NCBI GenBank assembly: GCA_030532225.1
Contig: JAUNLQ010000001.1
Coordinates: forward strand, 1 to 64,000
Direction of reading: 5' to 3'
From: Bacillota bacterium
Lineage (GTDB): Bacteria > Bacillota > Clostridia > Tissierellales > Peptoniphilaceae
Length of the DNA: 64,000 nt
Made by a program: the position numbers and the translations under genes. Position 1 is the first letter of the stretch, and each line of letters starts with the position of its first letter. Shown in pieces: positions 32,307 through 41,310 of this stretch. The notes beneath the pieces are model-generated. The model did not search any database. It was not told the DNA's origin and worked only from the letters and a program-made list of their open reading frames with translations.

Positions 32307-34094
32307 TTAAAACTGGCTGCTGTAAAGTTCTTTGTAAAAGCCATTGTTGGCTAATAATTCTTGGTGGCTGCCCTTTTCTATTATTCTACCATCTTTTAAG
32401 ACTAAAATTAAGTCTGCCTTAATTATTGTAGAAAGTCTGTGGGCAATTATAAAGGAAGTCCTGCCAACTACAAGTTGGTCCATGGCCTTTTGAATCAGTC
32501 TTTCAGTTCTAGTGTCTATAGAAGAAGTAGCCTCATCTAAAATTAAAATCCTAGGATTTTTTAGTAGGGCCCTGGCTATGGTTATAAGCTGCTTTTGGCC
32601 TTCAGAAATGTTAGAGCCATTTTCTTCTAAAACTGTGTCATAGCCATCAGATAGCTTGCTAATAAAGTCATGGGCATAGGCTGACTTGGCTGCTCTTATA
32701 ACATCTTCCCTAGAAACATGGTCAGACCCGTAAGCAATATTTTCATAAACTGTGCCTTGGAAGAGCCAAGTGTCTTGTAAGACCATGGAAATATTTTCTC
32801 TTAAATCAGACCTATGGATATTTTCAATATTGACTCCATCTATACTAATAGAACCAGAATCCACATCATAAAATCTCATTAAAAGATTTACTAAAGTAGT
32901 CTTGCCAGAACCTGTTGGCCCAACTATGGCTATCTTAGATCCAGCTTCAACGTGGAAGCTTAAGTCCTTAATTACTGGCTCAGCTCCAGGCTCGTAGGAA
33001 AAGACCACATGGTCAAAATCCACCTTGGCCCTTAGTTTACTTACATCTACTGGACTAAGGTCCTTTTGAACTTCTTCTGGTCCATCTAAAACTTCAAAGA
33101 CCCTTTCTGCTGCAGCAACTCCAGATTGGAGAATACTTAGCATTTCTGTAATCATTTGTATTGGCCTATTAAACTTTCTTGAATATTGGTAAAAGGACTG
33201 GAAGCTACCAATACTTAACTTGCCCTTTAAAATTTCCATGGCTCCAACTATGGCTGTAATAACCAAGCCTAGGTTGTTGATGAAAAAGGAAATTGGCATA
33301 ACAACACCAGACAGAAACTCACTTTTTGCTGCTGATTTTCTAAGCTTTTCGTTTTTCTCTTCAAAGTCTTTTAAGGCATGGTCTTGGTAGTTATAGGCCT
33401 TGACCAACTTATTAGAAGCAAACATCTCCTCAATATGGGTGTTAATGTCTCCCAGGTCCTTGTACTGGATAGAATAATATTTTTGGGACCTTTTTATAAT
33501 AGTAACAGAAGACAAAAAGGTAGCTGGTATTACTAAAAAAGTAATCAAGGTCAAAATAGGACTTATTCTCAGCATAATAACTATAATGCCTAGAACAACT
33601 ACTATAGAATTAAAGACCTGGTTGAGAACCTGGTTAAGAGAGTCTCCTACAGTTTGAATGTCGTTGGTCATCCTAGATAACAAGTCTCCCAAGGGATGGC
33701 TGTCATAGTAGGCTACAGGCAGGTTCTTAAGTTTTTTAGACACATCTTCTCTCATAGTGTAGACAATACTAACCTTAACCTTGTTGGCAATTTTCAGCCT
33801 AGAAAATTCTGCCAAGGAAGCCAGGGAATAAAGACCAATTAGCAAATAAATTACCTGCATAAACTTATCTACTAAAAAGTCCCCTTCTCTAAAGCCATCT
33901 ACAACTAAGTTAGTTGCCCTTCCCATTAAAAGAGGGCCTAAGATTTCAAAAACAGTTCCTAAAATTCCAAAGACTATAATCAGAAAGATCCAAAGCCTAA
34001 AGGGATCCAAATAGGAAAACAGTCTTTTCAAAACCTTTAAGGTGTTCTTATCAATTTTTCTTTGATCTTTTGGGTTTATTTTTCCTCTAGCCAT
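32307..34094 (-). CDS. ABC exporter half-transporter, catalytic-Glu subunit (pair 1)
   Basis: A 595-residue fused permease-ATPase of the type I exporter (LmrA/BmrCD/TM287-288) class, with six N-terminal membrane helices (about 35-320) and an ATPase domain with Walker A GPTGSGKTT, a degenerate signature NISEGQ, Walker B ILILDEATS with the catalytic glutamate, and a normal H-loop (IIAHRLS). Its partner gene immediately upstream has the complementary defects, so the two form a heterodimer with one working ATP site. Substrate (drug, lipid or peptide) is unknown. It overlaps its partner by 8 bp. Confidence 0.92.
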   Translation of the reverse strand: MARGKINPKDQRKIDKNTLKVLKRLFSYLDPFRLWIFLIIVFGILGTVFEILGPLLMGRATNLVVDGFREGDFLVDKFMQVIYLLIGLYSLASLAEFSRLKIANKVKVSIVYTMREDVSKKLKNLPVAYYDSHPLGDLLSRMTNDIQTVGDSLNQVLNQVFNSIVVVLGIIVIMLRISPILTLITFLVIPATFLSSVTIIKRSQKYYSIQYKDLGDINTHIEEMFASNKLVKAYNYQDHALKDFEEKNEKLRKSAAKSEFLSGVVMPISFFINNLGLVITAIVGAMEILKGKLSIGSFQSFYQYSRKFNRPIQMITEMLSILQSGVAAAERVFEVLDGPEEVQKDLSPVDVSKLRAKVDFDHVVFSYEPGAEPVIKDLSFHVEAGSKIAIVGPTGSGKTTLVNLLMRFYDVDSGSISIDGVNIENIHRSDLRENISMVLQDTWLFQGTVYENIAYGSDHVSREDVIRAAKSAYAHDFISKLSDGYDTVLEENGSNISEGQKQLITIARALLKNPRILILDEATSSIDTRTERLIQKAMDQLVVGRTSFIIAHRLSTIIKADLILVLKDGRIIEKGSHQELLANNGFYKELYSSQF

Positions 34095-35808
34095 TTATTT
34101 CACCTGCCTCAAAATCTTGGGACTCTAAGATTTCCCTGTATTCAGCAGAGTTTTCTTTCAAATAATCGTGGCTGCCACAGGCTACCATATTACCACTGTC
34201 TAAAAGTAGAATCTGGTCTGCATCGTGGACCACACTGGCCCTTTGGGTAATTATTATCATCAAATTGTCCTTGGACTTTTGGTAAAGGTCCTTGCGCAGA
34301 GCCTTGTCTGTCTTGTAGTCTAAGGCAGAAAAAGAGTCGTCAATTAAATACAAATCTGGCTTTTTATAAACAGCCCTGGCTATGGAAATTCTCTGTTTTT
34401 GGCCACCAGAAAAATTCCTGCCCCTTTGGGCAACTTCTGAACACACACCATCTTCCCTGCCAACAACAAAGTCAGCCTGGGCCACATTTAAGGCCTCGAT
34501 TATATCTTCTTTAAGGTCAAAGTCTTCCCCCATCAAAACATTGGCTGCTACAGTTCCAGCTATTAGGCTAGGCTTTTGTTCAGTAAAGGAAATCTTATCT
34601 CTAAGGGACTTTATTTGGTAGTCCTTAATATTTTTGCCGTTAATTAAAATCTCTCCAGAATCTGGGTCATAAAAGCGTACTAAAAGATTGGCCAGGGTAG
34701 TTTTTCCTGAACCAGTTGAGCCAATAATACCTAGTCTTTGGCCCTTTTCAATTTTTAAGGATATGTTTTTCAAAGATGGCAGCTTGGACCTTGGATAAGT
34801 AAATCTTACATCTTTAAACTCTAAGGTCTCTATAGACTCTAAAATTTCTTGGCCAGCTTCAATATAGGCAGCTTCCACATCTAAGACTTGGTTAATTCTA
34901 TCCATAGAAGCTTGGGCCCTTGGAATCCTAGAAACTATCATGGAAAAGAATAAAAAGGACATCATAATACTAGTAGCATATTGGATAAAGCCCACTAAGT
35001 CTCCTACCTGCATTTGCTTGGCAAGAATAAGCTTAGAGCTATAATACACAATGGCTACTAAGGTTAGGTTCATAACTAGACCTATCATTGGACCGAAGAT
35101 AGCCGTATAGTCTCCAAATTTTTTGAAGGTATAGGCATAGGACTTGTTAGTTTGGCCAAAGCTTTCTTCTTCGTAGCCTTCCATATTAAAGGCCTTAATA
35201 ACCCTGATACCTGACAATCTTTGGCGAAAGGTTTGGGTTATTTTGTCTAGCTTTTCTCTTAAATCCTTGGTAACTGGAAGCATCCTAGTGGCGAAGATCC
35301 ATATTATTACCATAGTTATAGGCAGGGTGATTATAAAAATTGAAGACAGCCTTAAATTTGTAGACAAGGCCATAAAAATAGCACCTACAAACATAAGTGG
35401 CGATCTTAAAAGAACCCTTAGGCCAATTCTAGTAAAGACTTGAAGCTGATAAACATCATCTGTGGCTCTTACTATTAAAGAAGATGAGGAAAAGCTTTCA
35501 AACTGGTCTATAGAAAGGGCTTGAACTTTTCTAAATATTTCTGATCTTAAATCTGCTGCAAAAGATGTGGCAACTTTTGTTGAATACTTTACTGAAATTA
35601 TCATAAAAGTTGAAGACAAAAGGGCTACTACTACCATAAGCAGTCCCTTTTTCAAAATATATTCAAAGTCAGCTGAAAAAACTCCTATGTTAATAATATC
35701 AACTGTTAGTCTTGGAATAAGCAAGGTGCCCAAGACATTAATAAATAATGTAATTACTACAATTAAAATATCCTTCCAATAAGGAAGAAGCTTTTTTAAT
35801 ATTCTCAT
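34087..35808 (-). CDS. ABC exporter half-transporter, degenerate-site subunit (pair 1)
   Basis: A type I exporter half of about 573 residues. The ATPase has Walker A GSTGSGKTT and a canonical signature NFSGGQ, but the Walker B glutamate is aspartate (LYLIDDSFS) and the H-loop histidine is glutamine (ITQRAS). These are the classic marks of the degenerate subunit in a heterodimer. The start at 35808 (MRILKKLL) has GGAGAGG upstream and is preferred over 35856. It is first of the minus-strand pair and diverges from a second exporter pair at 35926. Confidence 0.9.
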   Translation of the reverse strand: MRILKKLLPYWKDILIVVITLFINVLGTLLIPRLTVDIINIGVFSADFEYILKKGLLMVVVALLSSTFMIISVKYSTKVATSFAADLRSEIFRKVQALSIDQFESFSSSSLIVRATDDVYQLQVFTRIGLRVLLRSPLMFVGAIFMALSTNLRLSSIFIITLPITMVIIWIFATRMLPVTKDLREKLDKITQTFRQRLSGIRVIKAFNMEGYEEESFGQTNKSYAYTFKKFGDYTAIFGPMIGLVMNLTLVAIVYYSSKLILAKQMQVGDLVGFIQYATSIMMSFLFFSMIVSRIPRAQASMDRINQVLDVEAAYIEAGQEILESIETLEFKDVRFTYPRSKLPSLKNISLKIEKGQRLGIIGSTGSGKTTLANLLVRFYDPDSGEILINGKNIKDYQIKSLRDKISFTEQKPSLIAGTVAANVLMGEDFDLKEDIIEALNVAQADFVVGREDGVCSEVAQRGRNFSGGQKQRISIARAVYKKPDLYLIDDSFSALDYKTDKALRKDLYQKSKDNLMIIITQRASVVHDADQILLLDSGNMVACGSHDYLKENSAEYREILESQDFEAGEING

Positions 35809-35877
35809 ATCTACCTCTCCATTAATTAACATATTCCCTATTCTATGAAAAATCAATCAATTTCAAGGCCTAAATTT

Positions 35878-35907
35878 TTGCATAAGTTACATAGTTTAGA
35901 GTATAAT
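35878..35907 (+). promoter_or_regulatory. SigmaA promoter of exporter pair 2
   Basis: -35 TTGCAT (35878-35883), 18-bp spacer, -10 TATAAT (35902-35907), followed by the GGGGAGG ribosome site and ATG at 35926. Confidence 0.7.
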
Positions 35908-35925
35908 CTTTAGGGGAGGAAGTTT

Positions 35926-37668
35926 ATGTTTAATGCTTTATATAGATTAAGAGGCTTTTTAAAACGCTACAAGAAAAATCAATTACTGGCAGTTTTTTTC
36001 CTGCTAATTTCCTATTTTGTCACCTTTACCAAACCTTATTTAATTGGTAATGTGGCAGATGCCATTGTTGCTTCTTCCTACACCAAGGAAGACCTGCTTT
36101 TGTGGCTAGGAGTCTTTGCTTTTTTGGTTTTTTCCAACTACTTTATTAATGTAGGCTGGTCCTTTAACCTTTTTAAAAATGTATATTTAATTTCTAGGGA
36201 CACTAGATATGACCTAATGAAAAAATATTTGGCCCAGTTTCCTAGATTTTTTGAAAAAAATTCCACTGGGTCTTTAATGGGCAAGGCTACTAACGATATT
36301 GAGTCCTTGGCTGAAGTTGTAGGCTATGGAATTATGTGTATTTTTGATGCTATTTTATATCCTATGGCCCTAATGTTTTTTATGGCTAGAATTTCCTGGC
36401 AGTTGACCTTGTTTTGTGCCTTACTTTTTGGACCCTTTATCTATATTCTTTTTAAAATCGATTTGACCCTAGAAAATAAGTTTACTAAGTTACAAGAATC
36501 CTTTGACCAAATGAACGAAGTAAGCTTAGAGTCCATGTCTTCTATAAAGGTTATTAGGGCCTTTAATGTGGAAGATGTTTTTATGAAAAAATTTTCCAAA
36601 GAAATTTACAACAACAAGGACAAGGATATGGACAAAAACAAGGTTCTCCAACTTTACATGCCCTTGGCCAATGCCTTTAATACAATTTTAATGACAGCTT
36701 CTATTTTAGGCGGAATCGTCTTGATTAAAAGAGGGACTATGACCATTGGATCTTTAATTACCTTTACTATGTTTGTGTCCAACTTGTCTTGGCCAGCCTT
36801 TGCCCTGTCTGACTTTTTGTCCTTGGGCCAAGAAGGCAAGGCCTCTATTAACAGAATCGAAGAAATTCTCCACTACAAGGAAGACATTGAAGACCAGGAA
36901 GATTCCCTTAACCTTAAGTCTGCTGACAGTTTTTCTTTTAAGGACTTGGACTTTAAGTATCCATCTTCTGACAGACTGGTCTTAGAAAATATAAATCTAA
37001 ACTTTTCCAAGGGAGACACTCTTATTGTAGTTGGCAAAACTGGATCAGGTAAGACTACACTTTTAAAACAGTTTTTGCGACTTTATGACATTGACAAGGG
37101 AGACCTGCTTATAAACGACTTGCCTATTGAAGGCTATAAGAGAACTTCCCTTATAGACAAGATCGCCTATGTACCTCAAGAAAATTATCTCTTCTCCAGG
37201 TCTATTAAGGACAATATTGTCTTGTTTAGGGACTTTACTGATTCTCAAGTGGACCAGGCTGTTGGCCTTGCTGACTTAAAAAAGGATCTGAACAAGTTTC
37301 CTAAGGGCCTAGACACCTTAACTGGAGAAAAGGGTGTAGCCCTTTCAGGTGGCCAAAGACAAAGAATTGCCCTGGCCAGAGCCTTAATTAAGGACTCAGA
37401 GATTTTAATTTTAGATGATGTTTTTTCTGCAGTTGATACTAGAACTGAAGAAAATATTATAGCCAACCTTGTAGCAACTAGAACTGGCAAGACCAATATC
37501 TTCGCCACCCACAGGCTGTCTGTTATAAAGGCTGAAGATTATGTTGTTGTTCTTGAAGATGGGAAAATCCAAGCCCAAGGCAGTCACAAGGAAGTCTATG
37601 AAAAATCTCCATGGTACAAAGAACAATATGATATACAAATGATGGAGGTGGACCATGGACAAGCATAA
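35926..37668 (+). CDS. ABC exporter half-transporter, degenerate-site subunit (pair 2)
   Basis: A 580-residue fused permease-ATPase with six membrane helices and an ATPase with Walker A GKTGSGKTT, canonical signature ALSGGQRQR, a Walker B in which the catalytic glutamate is aspartate (ILILDDVFS), and an H-loop histidine (FATHRLS). It pairs with the next gene, which it overlaps by 14 bp. The gene order (degenerate subunit first) is the same as in the divergent pair 1, but the degenerate subunits differ at the H-loop, so the pairs are not recent copies. Confidence 0.91.
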   Translation: MFNALYRLRGFLKRYKKNQLLAVFFLLISYFVTFTKPYLIGNVADAIVASSYTKEDLLLWLGVFAFLVFSNYFINVGWSFNLFKNVYLISRDTRYDLMKKYLAQFPRFFEKNSTGSLMGKATNDIESLAEVVGYGIMCIFDAILYPMALMFFMARISWQLTLFCALLFGPFIYILFKIDLTLENKFTKLQESFDQMNEVSLESMSSIKVIRAFNVEDVFMKKFSKEIYNNKDKDMDKNKVLQLYMPLANAFNTILMTASILGGIVLIKRGTMTIGSLITFTMFVSNLSWPAFALSDFLSLGQEGKASINRIEEILHYKEDIEDQEDSLNLKSADSFSFKDLDFKYPSSDRLVLENINLNFSKGDTLIVVGKTGSGKTTLLKQFLRLYDIDKGDLLINDLPIEGYKRTSLIDKIAYVPQENYLFSRSIKDNIVLFRDFTDSQVDQAVGLADLKKDLNKFPKGLDTLTGEKGVALSGGQRQRIALARALIKDSEILILDDVFSAVDTRTEENIIANLVATRTGKTNIFATHRLSVIKAEDYVVVLEDGKIQAQGSHKEVYEKSPWYKEQYDIQMMEVDHGQA

Positions 37669-39400
37669 ATTTAAAAAAGACATTTATCCAAGGCTTCTAG
37701 CCTATGGCAAAAGGGTTAAAAAACAGTTAGCCCTAGGTTTTTTACTTTTATTTATTCTAACAGGTCTACAGATTCTTATGCCTATGATTGTTGGTCATAT
37801 TATTGACCAAAAACTTGGCCAGGACCAGCTAATAGACTTTAAGTCCATTGGACTTTTGCTTCTAGGTTATTTTGTCGTTGGCCTAATCCAATCTGTTTTT
37901 AGGTATCTGTCTAATATTTCCTTTATGAACACAGCCAACCTAGTGGCCATAGAAATTCGTACAGACCTTTTTGCCCATATACAAAGGCTGCCACAAAAAT
38001 ATTTTGACAATATTTCTGCTGGCAAGGTTGTATCTAGGATTACTAACGACACTAACGCCTTAAAGGTTCTCTTCCAAACCCTTTTAGGCCAAATAGTAAC
38101 TTCTGCAGCCTACATTATTGCCATTATCTTGGTTTTGGTAATTAAACATCCTTGGGCCTTGCTTTTTGTCCTAGTGCCCATGCCTATAATTTATTTTCTA
38201 ATAAAATTTTATAACAAGTATTCTAGCCGCTACAACCACGACTATAGAAGGTCCCTGTCCCAAATAAATTCTGATATAAACGAGAATATTAAGGGCATGG
38301 AAGTTATAAAAACTTCTAACACTGAAGAAGGAGTCCTCAAGGCCTTCCAAGAAGTTAATGAGAAAAATTTCCAAACTGGAATTAAAATGGAATGGCTAGA
38401 CTCCTTTGTGTCCTTTAACGCCACCCATACCTTGGATAATATTAACGTCCTTATTATACTCTTGGTCTTTGGCCTAATGAATTTAAAGGGCCAGTCAGGC
38501 TTTTCTGTAGGCCTTATGTATATACTTTTAGACTATACCCAGAGAATTTATGCTGCCACCCATAGGATCATTGAAAGGCTAAGTCAAATTGAAAGGTCCC
38601 TGGCAGCTGCTGACCATATTTTCGAAATCTTTGATATGGAGGCTGAAGAGGATAAAGCCCATAAAAATATCAAACTTAAGGGCCATGTAGAATTTAAGGA
38701 TGTGTCCTTCTATTACAAGGACCAAGACTATGTACTGAAAAATATTTCCTTTAAGGCCTTATCTGGTCAGACCCTGGCCTTAGTTGGACGAACTGGCTCA
38801 GGCAAGTCCTCTATAATAAATCTGCTATTTAGGTTTTATAAGGAACAAAAGGGCCAAGTTCTCTTTGATGGCATAGATGCCAATGAATACTCTCTGGCAG
38901 ACCTTAGGTCTAATATGGCCATAGTCTTACAAGAGCCCTTTATTTATAAGGCTTCACTAAGGGAAAATATTAGCCTAGGCAGAGACTATACTGACCAAGA
39001 AATTATCCAGGCCCTAGAAGCAGTTGGCGGGAAAAATCTTTTTGATAACCTAGGCAGAAACCTAGATGTAGTCTTTTCTGAAGATGGAGCAGGAATTTCC
39101 CAGGGAGAAAAACAGATTATCACCTTTGCCAGGGCCATAATAAGAGACCCGAAAATCTTAGTTTTAGATGAGGCTACTTCTTCCATAGACTCAGAAACTG
39201 AAAGCTTTATCCAAATTGGCCTAGAAAAACTAAAGGAAGGCAGAACAACCTTTGTTATTGCCCACAGACTTTCTACTATTAAGGACGCAGACCAAATCCT
39301 AGTCCTATCTTATGGAGACATAGTTGAAAGAGGTACGCACGACCAACTTGTAGACCAAAAGGGCATCTACTATGATATGCTAATGAAAGAAAGCAAATAA
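37655..39400 (+). CDS. ABC exporter half-transporter, catalytic-Glu subunit (pair 2)
   Basis: A 581-residue exporter half with Walker A GRTGSGKSS, a degenerate signature GISQGE, Walker B ILVLDEATS with the catalytic glutamate, and H-loop IAHRLS. With the preceding gene it forms a heterodimeric exporter. The ribosome site GGAGG lies within the end of the upstream gene, supporting coupled translation. A strong bidirectional terminator follows. Substrate unknown. Confidence 0.92.
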   Translation: MDKHKFKKDIYPRLLAYGKRVKKQLALGFLLLFILTGLQILMPMIVGHIIDQKLGQDQLIDFKSIGLLLLGYFVVGLIQSVFRYLSNISFMNTANLVAIEIRTDLFAHIQRLPQKYFDNISAGKVVSRITNDTNALKVLFQTLLGQIVTSAAYIIAIILVLVIKHPWALLFVLVPMPIIYFLIKFYNKYSSRYNHDYRRSLSQINSDINENIKGMEVIKTSNTEEGVLKAFQEVNEKNFQTGIKMEWLDSFVSFNATHTLDNINVLIILLVFGLMNLKGQSGFSVGLMYILLDYTQRIYAATHRIIERLSQIERSLAAADHIFEIFDMEAEEDKAHKNIKLKGHVEFKDVSFYYKDQDYVLKNISFKALSGQTLALVGRTGSGKSSIINLLFRFYKEQKGQVLFDGIDANEYSLADLRSNMAIVLQEPFIYKASLRENISLGRDYTDQEIIQALEAVGGKNLFDNLGRNLDVVFSEDGAGISQGEKQIITFARAIIRDPKILVLDEATSSIDSETESFIQIGLEKLKEGRTTFVIAHRLSTIKDADQILVLSYGDIVERGTHDQLVDQKGIYYDMLMKESK

Positions 39401-39410
39401 ATTATTCCAC

Positions 39411-39464
39411 AAAAAAACTGGTCTTAGACAAGAATCTTTCTCGCCTAAGGCCAGCTTATTTTTT
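39411..39464. terminator. Bidirectional terminator between exporter pair 2 and the DUF4097 gene
   Basis: Stem CTGGTCTTAG (39418-39427) with CTAAGGCCAG (39445-39454), one G-U pair, with an A-run before and a T-run after. Confidence 0.88.
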
Positions 39465-40242
39465 AATCATTAATTTCAACATAGCCGTTGACAGTGCCAA
39501 TTTTAATTTGATTTTCTCCATCTCCAAGGGTTTTTTCTATAGGCTTTAAAATAGCAATGTCTGTTTCATCTTGGCCATTGATTTTGCAAAGACCATTAAC
39601 CATGTCTATTTTTATAAAAGCAGATAAGTCCTTCATCCTAACTTTGCTACTGCCATTTACATTGTCAATACTAAGGTCAAAGGATTTGTCAGCCTTTATT
39701 TTTAAAAGTCCATTAATATTTTTTACATACAAAAATTCAAGTTGGTTCTTTATCTCTGCTTTACCATTTATATTACTTATGGAAAAATTAATATTTTCAG
39801 GGTTTTTGCTGGTGATTTTTATGTGCACATCATCATTGCCCTTAGCCTCTCCACTATTTTCCCCTGGTCCTCTTTCATCTAAAAATAAGTAGCCCTCTTC
39901 AAAGACAAAGGCCAAGTCCCTGTTCTTAGGATTGTAAATTTCTACAGCTTCCTTGTCTCCCTTTTCCATAAGCAAGGACCCATTAAGATTAGAAATTTCA
40001 ATGATTTCAATAGCATCTTCAAAGACTTTGCCCTCTAATAAGTCATCTTCAGAAAAAATATTTTCTCCTGAAAAGATTTCATCTTGGTCCAAATTTGAAT
40101 CTTCATCGTCATTGAAAAAATGCATAGCATCAGTAACTACCACCTCTTTCAAAGGCTGGTCTTCAAAGACAGCTACAGAAATAGCCGTTCCCACACTGGC
40201 CAACAGACCTAGCACAAAAACTATAAGTATAAATTTTTTCAT
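39463..40242 (-). CDS. DUF4097-type beta-helix membrane protein
   Basis: A protein of about 259 residues with one N-terminal membrane helix, an acidic region rich in Asp/Glu and then repeated short beta strands of the LxIxNINGKxxI kind, typical of the DUF4097 (YvlB-like) beta-helix. It is the last gene of a padR-DUF1700-DUF4097 unit, a widespread envelope-stress module. The ATG at 40242 overlaps the stop of the DUF1700 gene (ATGA), which is why it is preferred over 40275. Confidence 0.8.
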   Translation of the reverse strand: MKKFILIVFVLGLLASVGTAISVAVFEDQPLKEVVVTDAMHFFNDDEDSNLDQDEIFSGENIFSEDDLLEGKVFEDAIEIIEISNLNGSLLMEKGDKEAVEIYNPKNRDLAFVFEEGYLFLDERGPGENSGEAKGNDDVHIKITSKNPENINFSISNINGKAEIKNQLEFLYVKNINGLLKIKADKSFDLSIDNVNGSSKVRMKDLSAFIKIDMVNGLCKINGQDETDIAILKPIEKTLGDGENQIKIGTVNGYVEIND

Positions 40243-40835
40243 TTCCTCACCCATTTCCATTTCATAATAATCCAAAGCTTCTTAGACAAATTGAAAACTA
40301 ACTTAAGGAACATTCCTCCAAGGTAAATAAAAACAATACCAAGGCAGGTCATAGCAATTCCTAAAAATATTTTCGTTATAGGATTGGTCACTGATAGGCC
40401 AACAAGACTTCCAAAGCCTGGAAACATTGAAATTATAACTGACAGGCCACCAAAGAAAAATCCTATGCCACTTACAGCAATGGCAGCGAAAATTCCAAAA
40501 ATAAAAGCCAAGAAGGCAAAGCCTAAGGGCACAACTATAGGAGCCAAAAGTATAGCCCCAATAATCCAAGGCAAGATACTCTTTTTTTCTTCCTGGTAAA
40601 TCTCATCTTCCAAGTTAGTAAAGGTCTCTTTTTTCTTAGAAAAATCTCCCTTTAAGTACTCCTTGGCCACATCATCTGGATAGCCTAATTCTTTTGTAAT
40701 TTCCTCTTCACTTTTTCCCATAGCCATGCCTATATTAAAGTGCTCCTCATAGTCGTAGACAATATCATCTACTACTAGCCTTGGCAAATCTTTAAGATAG
40801 TATCTTAATAGATCTAAGTAATCTTTTTTATTCAT
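40239..40835 (-). CDS. DUF1700 family membrane protein
   Basis: A 198-residue protein with an N-terminal HAAS-type helical domain ([22 protein letters not shown] in part, then [11 protein letters not shown], about 12-60) and four membrane helices (about 90-185). This arrangement is DUF1700, usually encoded between a PadR regulator and a DUF4097 protein, as here. It overlaps both neighbours (8 bp with padR, 4 bp with DUF4097). The role is unknown, with a link to membrane or cell-envelope stress inferred for the module. Confidence 0.87.
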   Translation of the reverse strand: MNKKDYLDLLRYYLKDLPRLVVDDIVYDYEEHFNIGMAMGKSEEEITKELGYPDDVAKEYLKGDFSKKKETFTNLEDEIYQEEKKSILPWIIGAILLAPIVVPLGFAFLAFIFGIFAAIAVSGIGFFFGGLSVIISMFPGFGSLVGLSVTNPITKIFLGIAMTCLGIVFIYLGGMFLKLVFNLSKKLWIIMKWKWVRK

Positions 40836-41148
40836 TATCTTCCTCCAAGAGCAAAGTGTTTACTCCATTTATAAATTCAAACCACTCATTGATTTGTTTT
40901 TCATATTGCCTATAACCTTCCCCTGTTAATTTATAGTATTTCCTCGGCGGTCCAGATTGAGACTCTTGTAAATAAGTAGAAACATAGCCATCCTTATTAA
41001 GCCTTCTCAACAAGGGATAAATAGTCCCTTCTGAAATATTAATATGACTAGAAATCTTTTCTACCATTTCATAGCCATAGTGGTCTCTGTCTTTTAAGAG
41101 GGAAAATACTAGAAGCTCCAAGACTCCCTTTTTAAATTGTGTGTTCAT
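40828..41148 (-). CDS. PadR family transcriptional regulator
   Basis: A 106-residue winged-helix repressor of the small PadR (s2) type, with [21 protein letters not shown] (first 21 residues of the domain, given here as LELLVFSLL then YGYEMVEKI), [19 protein letters not shown] and [10 protein letters not shown] wing residues. It heads an operon with DUF1700 and DUF4097 genes and probably represses it, through the palindrome just upstream of its promoter (41207-41227). Confidence 0.93.
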   Translation of the reverse strand: MNTQFKKGVLELLVFSLLKDRDHYGYEMVEKISSHINISEGTIYPLLRRLNKDGYVSTYLQESQSGPPRKYYKLTGEGYRQYEKQINEWFEFINGVNTLLLEEDNE

Positions 41149-41176
41149 AATCTCTTCCTCTTTTCTATCTGGCTAT

Positions 41177-41205
41177 ATATTAACACAAGCTATCTTTTAT
41201 TGCAA
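41177..41205 (-). promoter_or_regulatory. SigmaA promoter of padR-DUF1700-DUF4097
   Basis: Minus strand: -35 TTGCAA (41205-41200), 17-bp spacer, -10 TAATAT (41182-41177). Confidence 0.7.
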
Positions 41206-41206
41206 G

Positions 41207-41227
41207 GTACTATTTAAAATTTAGTAC
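41207..41227. promoter_or_regulatory. Palindromic operator, probable PadR site
   Basis: A 21-bp inverted repeat with arms GTACTA and TAGTAC around a 9-bp AT core, directly beside the -35 of the padR promoter. PadR proteins bind palindromes of the GTACT...AGTAC kind; the spacing here (11 bp between GTACT and AGTAC) is longer than the 8 bp reported for some. Confidence 0.6.
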
Positions 41228-41266
41228 AAATTTAAAGATAAGACTTATAAAAATTAATTTTAAACT

Positions 41267-41297
41267 AAAAAAGACTAGGTAGTCTTCCCTAGTCTTT
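41267..41297 (-). terminator. Terminator of the rnr-smpB-apbE-asparaginase unit
   Basis: A 10-bp stem (41288-41297 with 41270-41279) followed by TTTTT on the minus strand. Confidence 0.88.
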
Positions 41298-41310
41298 GAA
41301 TAATATTAAT

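Noticed and set aside
32288..32318. Hairpin between the exporter gene and cobD as a terminator
   Set aside because: The 11-bp stem (32290-32300 with 32306-32316) is good but it is followed by TTGACTC rather than a T-tract, and the stem includes the exporter stop codon. It was not called as a terminator.
32257..35925. Cobalamin riboswitch for the cob operon
   Set aside because: There is no space before cobD and no B12-box sequence was recognised between the divergent exporter pairs.
39557..40267. Plus-strand open frames opposite the DUF4097 gene
   Set aside because: Ser/Phe/Lys-rich shadows of an acidic, repeat-rich coding region; no ribosome sites.
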